Positions 32,287 to 44,208 of a DNA stretch of 64,000 nucleotides are shown in pieces (within the stretch, counting starts at the first letter, position 1; every line of letters begins with the position of its first letter). The notes beneath the pieces were generated by a model, which did no database searches, was not told the origin of the DNA, and saw nothing but the letters and a program-made list of their open reading frames with translations. The position numbers and the translations under genes are program-made. This DNA comes from Eutreptiella sp. 'Long Island Sound 2002'. Taxonomy: Eukaryota > Euglenozoa > Euglenophyceae > Eutreptiales > Eutreptiaceae. The stretch is from positions 103,264,007 to 103,328,006 of the forward strand of contig OZ038382.1 in assembly GCA_964036045.1 (NCBI GenBank), read 5' to 3'.

Positions 32287-33985
32287 AGAGTCTCGACCCA
32301 CTTTCTGTTCCTTGCATGTCCCGTGCCCCGAGCCCCATGCACTTGCCAGCACAAGCACGTCCGCACTAGGAGGTGTATACCCCGCTCCCGCACCGCATGG
32401 TTCGGGGGTGAGTGCGGTGCGCCTGAGCCTAGCTTCCCCAATGCGAGGCACTCCGTGGGCCCCTAAGGCCCTCTTCGGATCGGGAAGACAAGCCCAAAGC
32501 CCAAAGCCCCCCCGCCAGGCAGGCCGCACCCGGTGCACAGGGCGGCCCCGCGACCCCGACCGAACGCGCACGCCGGGGGGGGGAAATGCGCCGGCGACGA
32601 GAGGGGGGCAGGGTAGGGAACCGCAGGCCGCCCCCCAGGGGGAGAGCAGGGGGGCCGCGGCGCGACCCCCCCCCCCACCCTCGCCACCGGCCCGCAAGCC
32701 GCGGGGCCGCCGGCTCCCCCCCCCCCCTGAGGCAGAGGGGATGGTCCTCCCTCCCCCTGCCCAGACCGCGGCGCCCGAGAGGGGGGTCGGAGCAATGCCC
32801 GCCCCCCTGCCCCAGCTGCCTGCACCCACAGGAACTGCGGAGAACAAGCGAACCCACGCCAAGGCGCCAGGGCGCCACGCCGACCGCGCCCGGAGACGGC
32901 AAGCGAGCACGAACCGGAGCGGTATGGGGGCCACGCCCTCCATGACCACAACGACGCCAGTGACACCCGCTTTGTTGCCTGCCCAGGGAAGGCAGAGGGA
33001 CGGAACGAGGCAGAGCGACCCCCCGCCCCACTGCCCCCCCCCGGCCGCACAAACGAGGGGCACGGCGCACAACCCCCCCCCCCCCGCCCACCCCCCGGCA
33101 CCGGAACGCCCCGGACGCGCAGACCCACCCCACGGGGAGCGCAACATTCCCAACCAGGTAGGAGGGAAACGGGACCGTGCCGCCCCCCCCCAAGCACGCC
33201 GAACGGAGCAAGGGACCGGGGCATGACACGCAGAGGGGCACAGACCACGTGGAACAGCCCTACCAGCGCCCAGCGCCGGGACTGCGCGAGGTGCGGCGCC
33301 ACACCAACCGGGGGAGGGGGGGGGGGGGAAGCGGACGCCGCGGCAGCGCGAGCGCACCCACACACCAAGGGCACGCGGGGAAAACCAGAAGGGCAACCGG
33401 ACCGAGCTCGCGGAACGCACAGACCGCGTGGAATGGCGTACCAGCGAGCGAGGGTAAGGGACACCCGGACAGGACGGCCTGCCACACACAGCGCGGGACA
33501 CGCGGGGCGGGAAGGGGGAAACGGGGGGGACACGACACCAGGTACCGGCCCGAGCCCACCGAACCGGCCGCGAGCGCCGTGCACACACGGCCAGGGCACT
33601 GCACCCGCCAAGGCAGTAGTGGCGCACTGCGCCACGCCCCAACCCCAAGGCTAGGCAGCCACCGCGCCAGCCCAAGGGGGTCCCACTGGCGACAAGCCAG
33701 TAGCACGGATCTGGCAGCGCCGGCGCCTCGGGCGACCACGCATTAGGGGGGCGACGCAGTGGGTAAGCACCCGAAGCCACGGCTGCGAATTGATTCACTG
33801 ACCGGGGAGTGGCGAAAAGGGGAAGCCGGGGAGGGACGGGGCTCCGAGCCCTGTGAACCCGGGGGGCTCGCCACCAGACAGGAGGCGCGTCTTGGAGGGC
33901 CCTCCACTAGGACCCGGTGGGGAGGATATCACCTGGCCCAACCAGGTGGCCCCCCGGGGTCGAAAGGCGTCTAGTACCCGCAAAG
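32287..33985 (+). other. N2 3' UTR, GC-rich with long C runs
   Basis: Many runs of 8-14 C or G. All phases look open only because stops are rare. The first 900 bp resemble 22700-23770. Contains a tRNA-like piece at about 33745-33805. Confidence 0.6.
33745..33805 (+). repeat. tRNA-like piece in the N2 3' UTR
   Basis: GGGGGGCGACGCAGTGGGTA plus AGCACC reads like a tRNA D-arm/A-box. A degenerate B-box, GCGAATTGATTCAC, follows at the expected distance. Weak. Confidence 0.3.
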
Positions 33986-34006
33986 TCAAACCTCAAACCT
34001 CAAACC
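33986..34006 (+). repeat. Three TCAAACC units, 3' terminus of N2
   Basis: TCAAACC at 33986, 33993 and 34000, directly followed by AT-richer DNA. Matches the short 3'-terminal repeats of some LINE clades. Confidence 0.7.
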
Positions 34007-34154
34007 AGATGTGGTGTTTTACGTCCATCTTCGCGCCGCTGCGCTGAAAAATTCGAAATAAGCATATATGAATCACAGACAGTAAGACACTCCGATCCCA
34101 AATTTTGATTTGTTGAAATCAATTTTTCTTTCATTTTTCTCCTCCCGAACAGCT

Positions 34155-34739
34155 TCACACATGCACCACACTTGGAAAACCCCTCAAACCTGCCTCTTCG
34201 CCTCTTTCATATTTCCTAGAGAAAAAATGTTTGAGGTTTAATATAATTTTTCTAAACAACACCGAAGTACGTGCTTTCTTACCCTGCGTCACTGTTGATT
34301 TTGGAAAGAAGAGAATGGCCATGGTAAAAATGCCACAAGTTACCACACAAACGACTTGGTGAAAAAACATGAAAGATGGTCTTGCAGTATTATTCATTTC
34401 TCTGGGACCATGGTGAGTTTGAACCTGAACCAAGGTGTTTTTAAAAACACCAGAGCACAGAGCTCTGAAGACATGTTTATGTTGAATCACTGTGAAGAGG
34501 AATGGATTTTTCCCATGCAGGTGAACTGAGTGCATGAAAGCATGTTTCCAATGTCGAGGGCATGATGCTACACAAAACAGACCTTTCGCAGAGCCTATGG
34601 TGAGCTGACAAGTCATCAAAGCTCCTTTTGAAAGGTAACCGTGTCTGGTCTGCAGATATATGACTTTGGAAATTTTTGAAAATGAGATGACAGTGAAAAA
34701 CGTCAATTTCATGATGTTTTTTGTATGGTTTTGCAGCAC
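34155..34739 (-). CDS. Unidentified ORF of 194 codons in AT-rich DNA
   Basis: Longest frame in this AT-richer stretch. Protein is rich in His, Phe, Lys and Val, with one hydrophobic run (VVCVVTCGIFTMAILFF, near 34330) that could span a membrane. Motifs such as HLHGKNPF and VQTHHGPRE faintly recall eroded C2H2 finger linkers, but no finger has all four ligands. It may be chance or a decayed gene. Confidence 0.2.
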   Translation of the reverse strand: MLQNHTKNIMKLTFFTVISFSKISKVIYLQTRHGYLSKGALMTCQLTIGSAKGLFCVASCPRHWKHAFMHSVHLHGKNPFLFTVIQHKHVFRALCSGVFKNTLVQVQTHHGPREMNNTARPSFMFFHQVVCVVTCGIFTMAILFFPKSTVTQGKKARTSVLFRKIILNLKHFFSRKYERGEEAGLRGFPSVVHV

Positions 34740-35425
34740 GTGTTAGATGTGGGATTCATGTGTCTCCCCCCACCTTCTTTTTCTCTGAGCCTATGATGAG
34801 TTGCGTTGATATCCAATATGTTTTGAAATCTGGAGGAAGTGCCCGACACAGTGCACATTATGTCTGACATCTCAACAACGGAGTACAGAGAAACGGTGCA
34901 GAAGTTTGGCATCTTGGAAGAAAAACAGGTTTGAGACATCAATATTTTGGTAAACCATTTGCGAATCTTTGGTATTTCAAATCTGAATCATTGTATGATA
35001 TTGCAGTGATTCTTTGCATCAGTTTTGATTCATTCTGACTGGGCTTAGCCCAGGTAGAAAGTTGGATATTTTAAGATTTGATAGACACACAACCAATAGT
35101 GAAAAACCATTAATGGACTGTTTGCATCCACCATATTCAGTGTCTAAACCTTTCCCTTTGACTTCCCAGGCTGGGTGGTTCCTCTTTTGTCCGGGTCAGT
35201 TGCCATCGGGGCAGAGAAGGGGTGGGCCTGGTTGGGCACCAGGAAGCAGGGAGGCGATTGGCGAGTGTGAGCGGAAGGCCGAAAAGAAGACTCAATGCAG
35301 GAGCACCAAAGTAAAATTGTAAAAGACCGCACTCGGCCGAATGATTTGCATTGACCTCTCTCTGGCTCTCTGTGACCATTCTTCAATAAGAGAGGGTGGT
35401 AATGGCCGCGGAGGAAGCTTGCACC

Positions 35426-35479
35426 ACTTACTTACTCTTACTTACGTACTCTAGCTAGCTAGCTAGCTACCTAGCTAGT
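35426..35479 (+). repeat. TTAC/TAGC tetranucleotide microsatellite
   Basis: CTTACTTACT-like units pass into five-odd AGCT/TAGC units. The TAGC part is self-complementary and could form a cruciform. Confidence 0.85.
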
Positions 35480-35734
35480 ATGAGATGCATTGACTTTTAT
35501 GGTATCATAATCCTAATGCTAACGGTTGTGTGTTAACTCAACTTAATGTCTCTGGTCCCCCCCCTGTAGGGCAGGGTGGTGAGGAGAAGTGCTGCAAGGC
35601 GCTGGTACTGTAAGAGGTAACCATTGCAGTAGGTGCAGGCCGGAATGTTAGGGTGCAGTACCATTAACTGATATTCGCCTCTTTACCTCTGACCTGAAGT
35701 GAGTGCTAGGCATTCGTTACGGCCTACAGCTGCC

Positions 35735-35739
35735 CTGAC
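35735..35739 (+). repeat. Left target-site duplicate of G3 (CTGAC)
   Basis: CTGAC immediately before the LTR start at 35740. The same five bases follow the other LTR at 47594-47598. Confidence 0.85.
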
Positions 35740-36524
35740 AGAAAAGTTTATAGTGGTTTCAACACTGTGTTTTTGCTTCTCCTGCTGCTTGCTGCTGGTG
35801 TAGGGTTTCCTGCTGCTTGTTTTTGGAGATGAAAAGCTTTTGTTTGCTGAAATACAGTCAATCCAGGATAGTCCAAGCCAGAGGTGTGCAAAGAGAAGAG
35901 AATCAGGATCAAAGCATGAAGGGCTGCAGTGTAAACAGTGAAAGATGAAAGGATATTCACAGAAACTGCAACTCAGGTCAAATCGGATTCCATATTCATA
36001 AAGATAGCTGAAGTGTTTTGGAAAAGAGTTGGAAAACTGCCCCATGGTCACTCTCTCTCCATAGTGCCATCTCAGGAGATGTGCACTCTTTGTTTTGGGT
36101 CCCATATGTGCTGAGGTGGCGGGGCATCTGGCGATGAGGTCACTGCCATGTCACATGGGATCTTCCTACTTAGCTAGGCTGACCGGGAATTGAACCCAGG
36201 ACCTCTCAAAAAGAGGTGCCCAGCCCCCTAGGGTGCATACCACTAGGACAGCTAAGAATTCATGGAAAAACATAGATAAATTCATAGGCTCTGCCCTGGA
36301 TATGTCAGTACTCAGTCAACTCAGGAAAAGATGATCTGCCTCACATTGAAAGGGGATTGAGGGTCCACTCCATATCCTGATTGGGTGTTTGGTTCCATAG
36401 GTCAAAATGTGTTATCACCACTTTTGGTGGGGCCAATACTAAGATAGGAATGCCTGGATGCTCAGTGCATCCCTAATACAACTAGAGTATGCCTCAAAGC
36501 ATTGGAAAAGCACTTTTTCTTACT
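35740..36524 (-). repeat. 3' LTR of G3 (785 bp)
   Basis: Same length and sequence as the 5' LTR at 46809-47593 apart from scattered substitutions. Carries the tRNA-like insert at 36169-36256. Confidence 0.92.
36169..36256 (-). repeat. tRNA-like sequence inside the G3 3' LTR
   Basis: Best preserved of the three copies: T-arm CCTGGGTTCAATTCCCGG, variable-arm-like CCTCTTTTTGAGAGG, outer CTTAGCT/AGCTAAG pairing. Confidence 0.55.
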
Positions 36525-36532
36525 CCCCCCTT
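36525..36532 (-). other. Polypurine tract of G3
   Basis: Minus strand AAGGGGGG directly before AGTAAGAAAAAG. Same arrangement as G1. Confidence 0.8.
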
Positions 36533-37769
36533 GTGCTGTGGTGGCCACCACTGTCGCATTTTAGGAAAAAGGGATTTTTTCTTGGCCTTTCCTTGGTTTC
36601 CACATCTACTTTAAAATACCTATAGTTTCCCTCACACAGAAAAATGGGCGCTCACCATGGCTGGCGCTATTTTGCTGCTCTGTTTGTAACATATCCTACA
36701 GAAGACTCAGCGCTCATGGCGCTGCCGGGGCTCCTGTGGCTTGGTTGGATTAGTTTGGGAGCATGCCAAAGCATGTGCATGTGTATCCCTCCCTCCAAGA
36801 CGCAGCGCGACACAACCCAACGCAAGACACAATATACACACTCGCATGGGTTCTCGTAAACCTGCTGGCGACCTGTGACCTGTCTTAGGGCGAAGGGAGT
36901 CGTAAAAAAATTAAATTGCCCCTTGGTGGGGTCTTGGGTTCTGCTCAGTCTCTCCAAGCTGCTGCGTTTCGGCCCGAACACGGCCTACTCAGCGAGGCTG
37001 CGCGTGGGTATCTGCAGAGGCAGGAATGGGAGAATTATGGACGAATCCACGCAAAAGCGAAGCGACGACACGAAAATCCGTCAAATGACGGCCTAGAATT
37101 TTTCTAAGACCACACACCTGAGCAGAGGCCAATTGTGCATCAGAAGCACATTTTTATAAAAGTTATAGTCATCTCTAGATTTTTTAAATAGAGAAATTCT
37201 TACGCATAAAAAGGCGGCGCGCAGGAGCGGCTCCTAGCGAAGCGCCGGAAAATGCAGAAATAATGGCATTATAAACGTATGTCTCACGTAGTCTTGAAAA
37301 TGACGAGACACACATTAATAAATAAACATACAGATTCCACCTACACTAATAGTAGTATCAAGAATTCAAGAATTCGAAAAGGAACGAAAAGACTTCAATG
37401 AATCAGGTATAAACTACAGGTATGCTCGTCTCGTATGCCGCATACACATTGCTGGTCTCGTGTCTCCGTGAACGAGTCTTGTAGCTGCGCTAACAAACGA
37501 TTGAGGGCTAGATTAAAAAGATTGCAGATGATTAGAGGTGAGATTAGGGGAAAAACAGATGGCCTTCGGCAAGGGAGTGGTTGTCACGGGGGGCTACCGG
37601 TCCTGCCCTGCGGTGCAATGCGGGACAACTGTGACAACTGCTGTTACAGCACCAATCTCCCTTTTTGTTGCACTGATTAGAACATACACACCGATGCATA
37701 GCAACGACTTCGCTTGCGCTTCGTTTTCCGCCTCACATTGCTTCACTCTCCAGCGGTAAGTAAGGTGAG
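36533..37769 (-). other. G3 distal 3' non-coding region
   Basis: No convincing ORF in either strand. Mixed composition with AT-rich parts (37100-37400). No clear match to the same region of G1. Confidence 0.5.
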
Positions 37770-38883
37770 TAAGCCCAGGAGCGGCCACCCCCTGGTGGAG
37801 TTCGTGATTGAGGTTCAGATGGGCAGGTTTGCCCAAGGTACTCGTGCATGCTCGCGCATTCACACACGCATTAAAGGGTGGGCCACGCGAAGTGCGCACG
37901 GTAAACCTTTTTTAGGCTACCCAGGGGCTCCTCGGTACGTTGTTTAAGAGAACCTGAGTAGTCCCTTAACGCTTGCTTGCTTGACAGGGGAGCTGATCCT
38001 TCAGCGCGTTTGCAGACAGTGTATTATAGGTCACACTGAGAACCGTATAATACGGGGAGTGTGGCTTGGTTCCTCCGCCGCAAACACCCCTTCATTTGCC
38101 TTTGCTTTACAGGTGGGCAGGTAGGGTGATTGGTGCAGCAGCATACCATTTTTTTTATGCCCTGCTAAACAAGGGCGCAGATCACACAAACAAATAACTC
38201 CGCCTCTGCCTGTGGCAGAGCAGGGAGTCCGACTCCATCGACATCTGTGCCGTGCACGCAAAAAGAGCACCTCTTCCCTGCAAGCCCTAGAAGGGGAAAC
38301 GCGTTGTGGCGTCCCCTGTTAGGCCACAGTTGCTTAGCAGCGCTGTGTTCTCTTGTCTTCTTCACAGGAGGGTCGCTAGGACCCACGCCATGTTCTTCAA
38401 CAAAACCCAGTAGAGTGTGCGTGTAGGAGTGGTTGTCCTTAGTGGGGGCTAGAGCCAGTTGCAGCAGTGCTCGCCCACCAGGATGGTGCCACTGTAGGGT
38501 GTGTAGGACCTGTAGTGCGTGTGTCACTGTCCCACCCGTTTTCTGCAATTTTAGCAGGGTTGGTGGGCTGTGGCAGTGGTTAGGTCAGTGTTTTGGCCAC
38601 TTAGCAAAAGGCGCTTTCATGCCTTCATAGCTTTTGGCCACCCCTCCCTGTAGTAGACAGATAGGTAGGGAAAACAATACCTGGATTAGTACGCTGGGTA
38701 TTCCCCAAAGGTTTTGCGCCAGCACAGAAATTGGGCGCTTAGGGGAGGGGAGACCCGGGGCGTACCCCGTGGCATCAATAAGCCAACCCTCCAGGTTTAG
38801 CAAGCGTGCAGACTTGGGTACAATTAGGACACCACTTCTGCGGCTTGCTCTCAGGACCTTAGGAATAGCACACTCACACATAC
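37770..38883 (-). repeat. Conserved 3' non-coding block shared with G1
   Basis: Reverse-complement match to 5785-6880. It starts at the shared GTATGTGTGAG, just after the pol stop. The equivalent open frame (38585-38935) overlaps the end of pol and again carries the hydrophobic IPSVLIQVLFSLPICLL run. Confidence 0.75.
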
Positions 38884-38906
38884 GCTTCCGCAGGTAAGAA
38901 TAAGGT

Positions 38907-41900
38907 TCAGTCATTAGCTTTAGTCTTGGAGGCAAGCGTCTCAGCGAGCCTCAGCAACTCACCAAGGTTGTTCTGGGACAAGTAGTCAACCAGAACTGAG
39001 TTTAGGCGTCCCTCAGGTAGAACAAACGCAGAGAAGGGCTCCCAGGTGGCCTCTTCAACTCCAAACCATTCCCAGAGGGTGAGGAAGCGCCAACCCTGGC
39101 GATAGCGGTGGCGTAGGACAGACCTCACCAGGTAGAAGCCCTCCTTAGCCATCTCCTCGGCGTTCATGTCGGGGAGTTCACCTTCAACCTCCATTGGGCT
39201 GGCAGCCCCTTGTAGGTCCAGAGCGGCGATTTCCTCGTCGTTCAGCTCCCACTCCTCCCCACAGAGGTCTTCAGGATCATAGTAGCGCTTCAGGTGTTGA
39301 GCAGCGCACACCAGGGTCCCCCCTAGACGGGGAGAACACCGCACGGTGATACGGTGTCCATCCACTGATAGAATCTTGTACGGCCCGAAGTATGGGTCAT
39401 CGCTGGTAGAGCGTGGCCAGGCGGGTAGTCGACCCACCCCAGTCCCCTTCTTGGTAGGTGGCCGGTACTCGGTGCTTCTTCTTCTTGTTCCACTGACGCT
39501 CCCTCACTCTCTGGAGCATAGCCTTGGCCTTGTCCACCTTCGCTTGTTGCTCTGGGACCCATTCACCCACAGAAGAATGGGTGTCCTCAGGATAGGGGGC
39601 ATGTAGGAACCATGCCGGTCGCCCTAGGAATAGCTCATGGGGCGTGTAGCCAGTAGCTGAACTCTCTTGGGAGTTCATCATCAAGGATATGACGGGGAGT
39701 AGTCTCACCCAGTCTCTGGTGCGTTCAGTTTTGCACCATATCCTTACATTCTCCTTCAGGACACGGATCTGTCGCTCAGATAGGGGGTTGCTCGTGTGCG
39801 AGTAGGGAATCCCCGTAGACACCTGGACATTGAGGGATCTCAGGACCCTCTTGTACCAACCGGTATCTGAGCGTACTTGTACGTCCTCATCGGAGTTGAT
39901 CTCCTTGGGCGCCCCATAGACAAAAAACAACTCCTCCAGGAGTATCTTGATAGTCTCCTCCCCGGTAATGTGCTTGGTACATGGGAACACCCCTGTAAAC
40001 CTGGTCAACCCACAGGTTACCACGAGGGGCGTGTAGCCAGTAGCTGAACTCTCTTGGGAGTTCATCATCAAGGATATGACGGGGAGTAGTCTCACCCAGT
40101 CTCTGGTGCGTTCAGTTTTGCACCATATCCTTACATTCTCCTTCAGGACACGGATCTGTCGCTCAGATAGGGGGTTGCTCGTGTGCGAGTAGGGAATCCC
40201 CGTAGACACCTGGACATTGAGGGATCTCAGGACCCTCTTGTACCAACCGGTATCTGAGCGTACTTGTACGTCCTCATCGGAGTTGATCTCCTTGGGCGCC
40301 CCATAGACACAAAACAACTCCTCCAGGAGTATCTTGATAGTCTCCTCCCCGGTAATGTGCTTGGTACATGGGAACACCCCTGTAAACCTGGTCAACCCAC
40401 AGGTTACCACGAGGGCGAAGTCATGGCCCCCGAACTTCGGCATATCCGTGTAGTCCACGTATAGAACACTGTTAGCACAGTGAGGGATGGGCAGGGTCGA
40501 GTAGAGACCTCTGTCCCTGATATCCCCTGGTTTACAGGACCTGCACGGGCACTTGTCCACGAGGGTTTTCCGCAGTTTGTCGTCAGTCCACGTAGTGTGG
40601 AACCACTGCTTGAACAGCCTCAGGGTACGGTCAGCACCCACATGACCGCTGGACTCATGGGTCCACTTCAGCAGCGCTGGGACTCTGTCACTAGGCACCA
40701 CAATGCGGTCCTCGTGCCAGAGGTAGCTCTTGTCCCTCTTCCACTGGTCTTGGTTGACCAGGAGGGGTTCAAGGCGTTTCTCCAGGCGCTTGTAGATATT
40801 CCCAAACTCCTTCAGGTACTCCGATTGTTGGAGTCCATCCAGGGGGCGTATCATCGTCATGTTGAGGTCCAAGTGGACGTCCATACGGCTGAACGCCTCC
40901 TTAGCCAGCGCTTCAGACCAGGCACCAATCAGGGCGTCGAAGTTGTTGCGGCTGATGTAGTCGGCACACTCGTTCTTCACTCCCTGGATATGGTGTACCG
41001 TCAGCCGTAGTTGACTGAGGTAGGTCCACCAGCGCCGTAGCTTGGCCTTCTCAGGTGGGGGACCCTTCTGGAAACTGGGGACCGGTTCTTGGTCGCACAG
41101 CCAGACCACAGGGCTACTCCCCAACAGTCGTGCTTGTGAGGATAGCACCAGCATACCCGCGAGCAATTCCTGCTCATAGGTGGAGTAGTTCCCCCTGGAC
41201 TGGTTCCACTTCCAGTTCCAGTGGCTCAGAGGTACTAGGACTTACTTGTCGTCAAGCTAGCTGTGCTTGAGGGTTCCATCTCGGTTGAGACCTTCCGTCC
41301 CCCATTGGGATTTGGCCGAGTCGAACTCTTCCTTCTCTAGTGCTTGCCATTGGAACAACGTTGCACCACGGCCCACATTGCTGGCGTCGGTCACCAGAAA
41401 AATCCCCCCCTGTGCCCTAGGCACGCCCAAGCACTTAGCGTTGGCTACCTTATCTTTGAGCTCGTCAAACGCTTGTTGCTCTTGTGGGCCCCAGCGCCAA
41501 GTAGTACTCTTCTTGATCAAGTCCGTCAGAACGGCGCTGGTGTAGGTGAAGTTTTTGATGTGGCGGCGATAGAAGTTGCACGCCCCAATGAAACTGCGTA
41601 CATCATGAAGTCCTTTCTTGGGGTCTTCGTGTCGTACCTTGGCATCCATCAGGGGTTTGGCCTTAGAGGCCGCTGGGGTCCACCACCCATAGCCAACGTC
41701 AAACCCCAGGTACTGCATGGTCTCCTGCATGAACTCACACTTCTCCAGCTTGAGTCGTGTGTGGTTCTCCTGGCAGACCGCAAAGAACTCACCCAAGAGG
41801 ATTAGGTGATCCTCCTGGGTATTGGTCCCGAGGCATACATCGTCGATGTGAGCCTCCATCTGGGCACCACGGGATATGAGCTCCTGCACCTTAGGTCTCC

Positions 41901-44205
41901 TTCGTAGGATGGACAAGATCTTGTTCATCAGCTCTTGGAATAGAGCGGGTGCGTTAGCCACCTCAAACGGCATGACCTTCCACTTGAACACCCTCCCCTG
42001 AGGGGTGATGAAGGCCAGTAGTTCCTGTGCGTTGGACGTCAGGTCCGTTTGCCAGAATCCGCTCCTCTTGTCCATTTTGGCCATGTAGCGACAGGAGGCT
42101 ATCTTCTGCAGGGTAGACTCCATATTGGGAATGGACCCTGAGTGGTTCAGCGTTTTCTTGTTCAGCTCTCCGTAGTCCACTACCAGCCGTTTGGCTGTAG
42201 ACCCAGGTTTAGCCACCAGGAAACAGGGGCTGCAGTGTAGGGGGTAGTCCCCGTCCTTGTACTCCAGGACTAGGCCAGCGTCGATACATTCTTGTATCTG
42301 TCGCTCAATCTCGTCGGCCTGCTCTTTAGGAGCTGGATAGGGTCTCCTCCGGATCTTGTGACCCACGAACTCGGGTTTCAGCTTGAGGTCCATCTGTACC
42401 AGCTTGTCACATGAGGCTGGAGGGCGTATTTCTCCGAACACCTCCAGATAGGTCCTTATAAGCTTCTGTACCCGCGGGTCCAATACCTTGATCTTGTCCT
42501 CCATGTCCTCGTCAGAGTGTAAGTTGCTTGCCCCCTGAGTAATGGACGTCGGGAAATGGTCCTCCACCGACTCTTCGCCTGTGGTAGTGTCCTTCAGCCC
42601 TTGGTAGGCATATAGAAGGTCTTGTTCAACCATCTCCGGTGGACGATGGCAACATAGGCACGCTTGAGGGGGTTCACATACACATTCCTCCGAGAGGTCG
42701 TCCTCCTCTGGGGTCCTCACATGGGCGCCCCACACGCTCTTCATGAGCTTAAGATCTACCTCCCTTTGCCAGGTGGTGATCTTCTGTTCGAGGTCCTCCT
42801 TCAATTGGGATAGGTCTCCCATACTTCCTTGCTTCAGTTGCCATGAGCTGCGGGTGGGCTTCGCGTGGCATAACGTTTTGGCCACCAACTTCCTCTTGGA
42901 ATCCACATACTCCCTTAGCCTGGATCGAGGGTCCAGCTCCTCGTCCACGGGGTCTTCCACCCTCATGGAGAGTAGGGGTTTCAGTGGGGCGACGTACTCG
43001 GCGTTCTCCACTTCCTCCACACAGGTCTGCACGAAGAAGGCGTCGTGCTCAGTTTTGTGATCTCTGTGGATAGAGCTAGGTAGCTCAGATAGTCCACACT
43101 CAGAGACTCTATCAGGAACAGGTACATGACAGGGAGAGTTGGGGGCGTTGGTGTCAGTCACGATGTACTCATCTCCTCCGGGTGTAGTTTCAACAGCATC
43201 TTGAGGTCGTAGGCGATCCTTCAAGTCAACCAAGCCGAGTCCGTCGCTTTCTCGTTGTATAGCCTGGACCAGAGTCGGGTCCAGATAATCCCAGGGGATG
43301 GAGGTAAGACCTCCGTCCACCACGCTCAGCATACTTCCCCATCCGGGTTTCCCAATAGGCGTCTTACAACCCAGAGGCACGTAGATGGCCTCATCAGGTA
43401 ACCGAACAGAGCTGATAGTCAGCCTGTCCAGGAGGTTTCGCCAGTATTCGTTGCCCCCATGGGCTCCCCAATCGGGGGAACACAGGACCATACGGGAACG
43501 TTCCAAGGCCACCTTGGTCAGCACCTTCCCCAGTTCACTGTACGACGGGTTCCCGTAGGCCATCCCGAAAGACGGCCAGTAAAATTTGTAGCTGCAGTTC
43601 TTCCCCTTGCTGCAGTAAAGGTCCAGTACATGCTGCTTGTCGCTGGCGAACAACTCCACACTCAGGTCTTCTCGAGAGTAACCCAACTCCTTCAGACCTT
43701 GGTCTAGGACTTCCCCCAATAGTTGATAGTCCTCAGTTTTGGAGGCCGCCATCATGTTCGAGGGCTCCTCCTCCGATAGCCTCAGGTAACTCGAGGTATG
43801 TTCCGACTGCTCCAGTGGCACAGACTCTCTGCCATTGCCGTGGTCCACGTAGAGGAGGTAGGGCGCTTGCAGCGTCAGGGATTGTATCTGGGAGTGCTGT
43901 ACGAAGAAGTCAGTCCCCAGTACAAAGTCGAAGGCCTCAGTGTCCATCACATAGAACCGATGGGCGATAGTCCGGGAGCCCATAGGTACCTCCACTTCAC
44001 AGTCCCCGCAGCTGTGCACCACATGTCCATCCCCCATGCGTATAGCAGCGATGGTCATGGTGTTCTTCAGGCTCCCACAAGGTAAAATTTTCTTGGCCAC
44101 TATAGATATGGTGGCGCCAGTGTCCAATACCCCCAGGTATTCGCGTCCCCCTAGTCGGATACGTACCCAAAACACCAGGTCTTGGGTGCCACCAGAGCGT
44201 CCCCG
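38907..44205 (-). pseudogene. pol: G3 pol with duplicated integrase core and three breaks
   Basis: Protease keeps DTG (VLDTGATIS, about 44120). Dam-like domain reads YGNPSY. RT (about 42380-41690) keeps HIDDV. RNase H TDASNVG near 41390. UAG at 41257-41259 and UAA at 41242-41244 break the frame between RNase H and its end. Integrase has its zinc region (HESSGH, CRSC) and a 129-codon in-frame duplication of the catalytic core (39641-40414). A deletion of roughly 16 bases near 39435 shifts the frame before the C-terminal part. The chromodomain (RQGWRFLTLWEWFGVEEATWEP) lies near 39100-39000, stop at 38907. G1 and G2 lack the duplication. Confidence 0.9.
39641..40414 (-). repeat. In-frame 387-bp tandem duplication of the integrase core
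   Basis: 39641-40027 and 40028-40414 are identical but for about one base (ELFF versus ELFC). 387 is 129 x 3, so the frame is kept. Each copy holds both an Asp motif (SDED) and the catalytic Glu motif (SERQ). Confidence 0.92.
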
Positions 44206-44208
44206 TCA
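44206..44208 (-). promoter_or_regulatory. Gag-pol in-frame UGA, candidate readthrough site (G3)
   Basis: UGA CGG GGA CGC, in frame with the 3' half of gag and with protease, identical in context to G2. Confidence 0.6.

Larger units (their letters stand above)
24700..34006 (+). mobile_element. Non-LTR retrotransposon N2 (APE-type LINE)
   Basis: 5' boundary approximate. Order: leader, ORF1 (24910-26984), ORF2 (26985-32286, several frame breaks), GC-rich 3' UTR, and a tail of three TCAAACC units ending at 34006. Base composition falls sharply right after the tail, which supports that boundary. Family knowledge: APE-type LINEs nick the target with the ORF2 endonuclease and copy their RNA there. 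Several families end in short tandem repeats instead of poly(A). Confidence 0.8.
34007..35734. other. Lower-GC host or old-repeat DNA between N2 and G3
   Basis: No recognised gene. Holds one 194-codon minus-strand frame (34155-34739) and a microsatellite at 35426-35479. It is the DNA into which G3 inserted. Confidence 0.6.

Noticed and set aside
34155-34739. C2H2 zinc-finger gene
   Set aside because: Some linker-like strings are present, but no unit has both Cys and both His ligands at the right spacing.
35740-36524. Solo LTR
   Set aside because: The shared CTGAC duplication and the polypurine tract show that it is the 3' LTR of the complete element G3.
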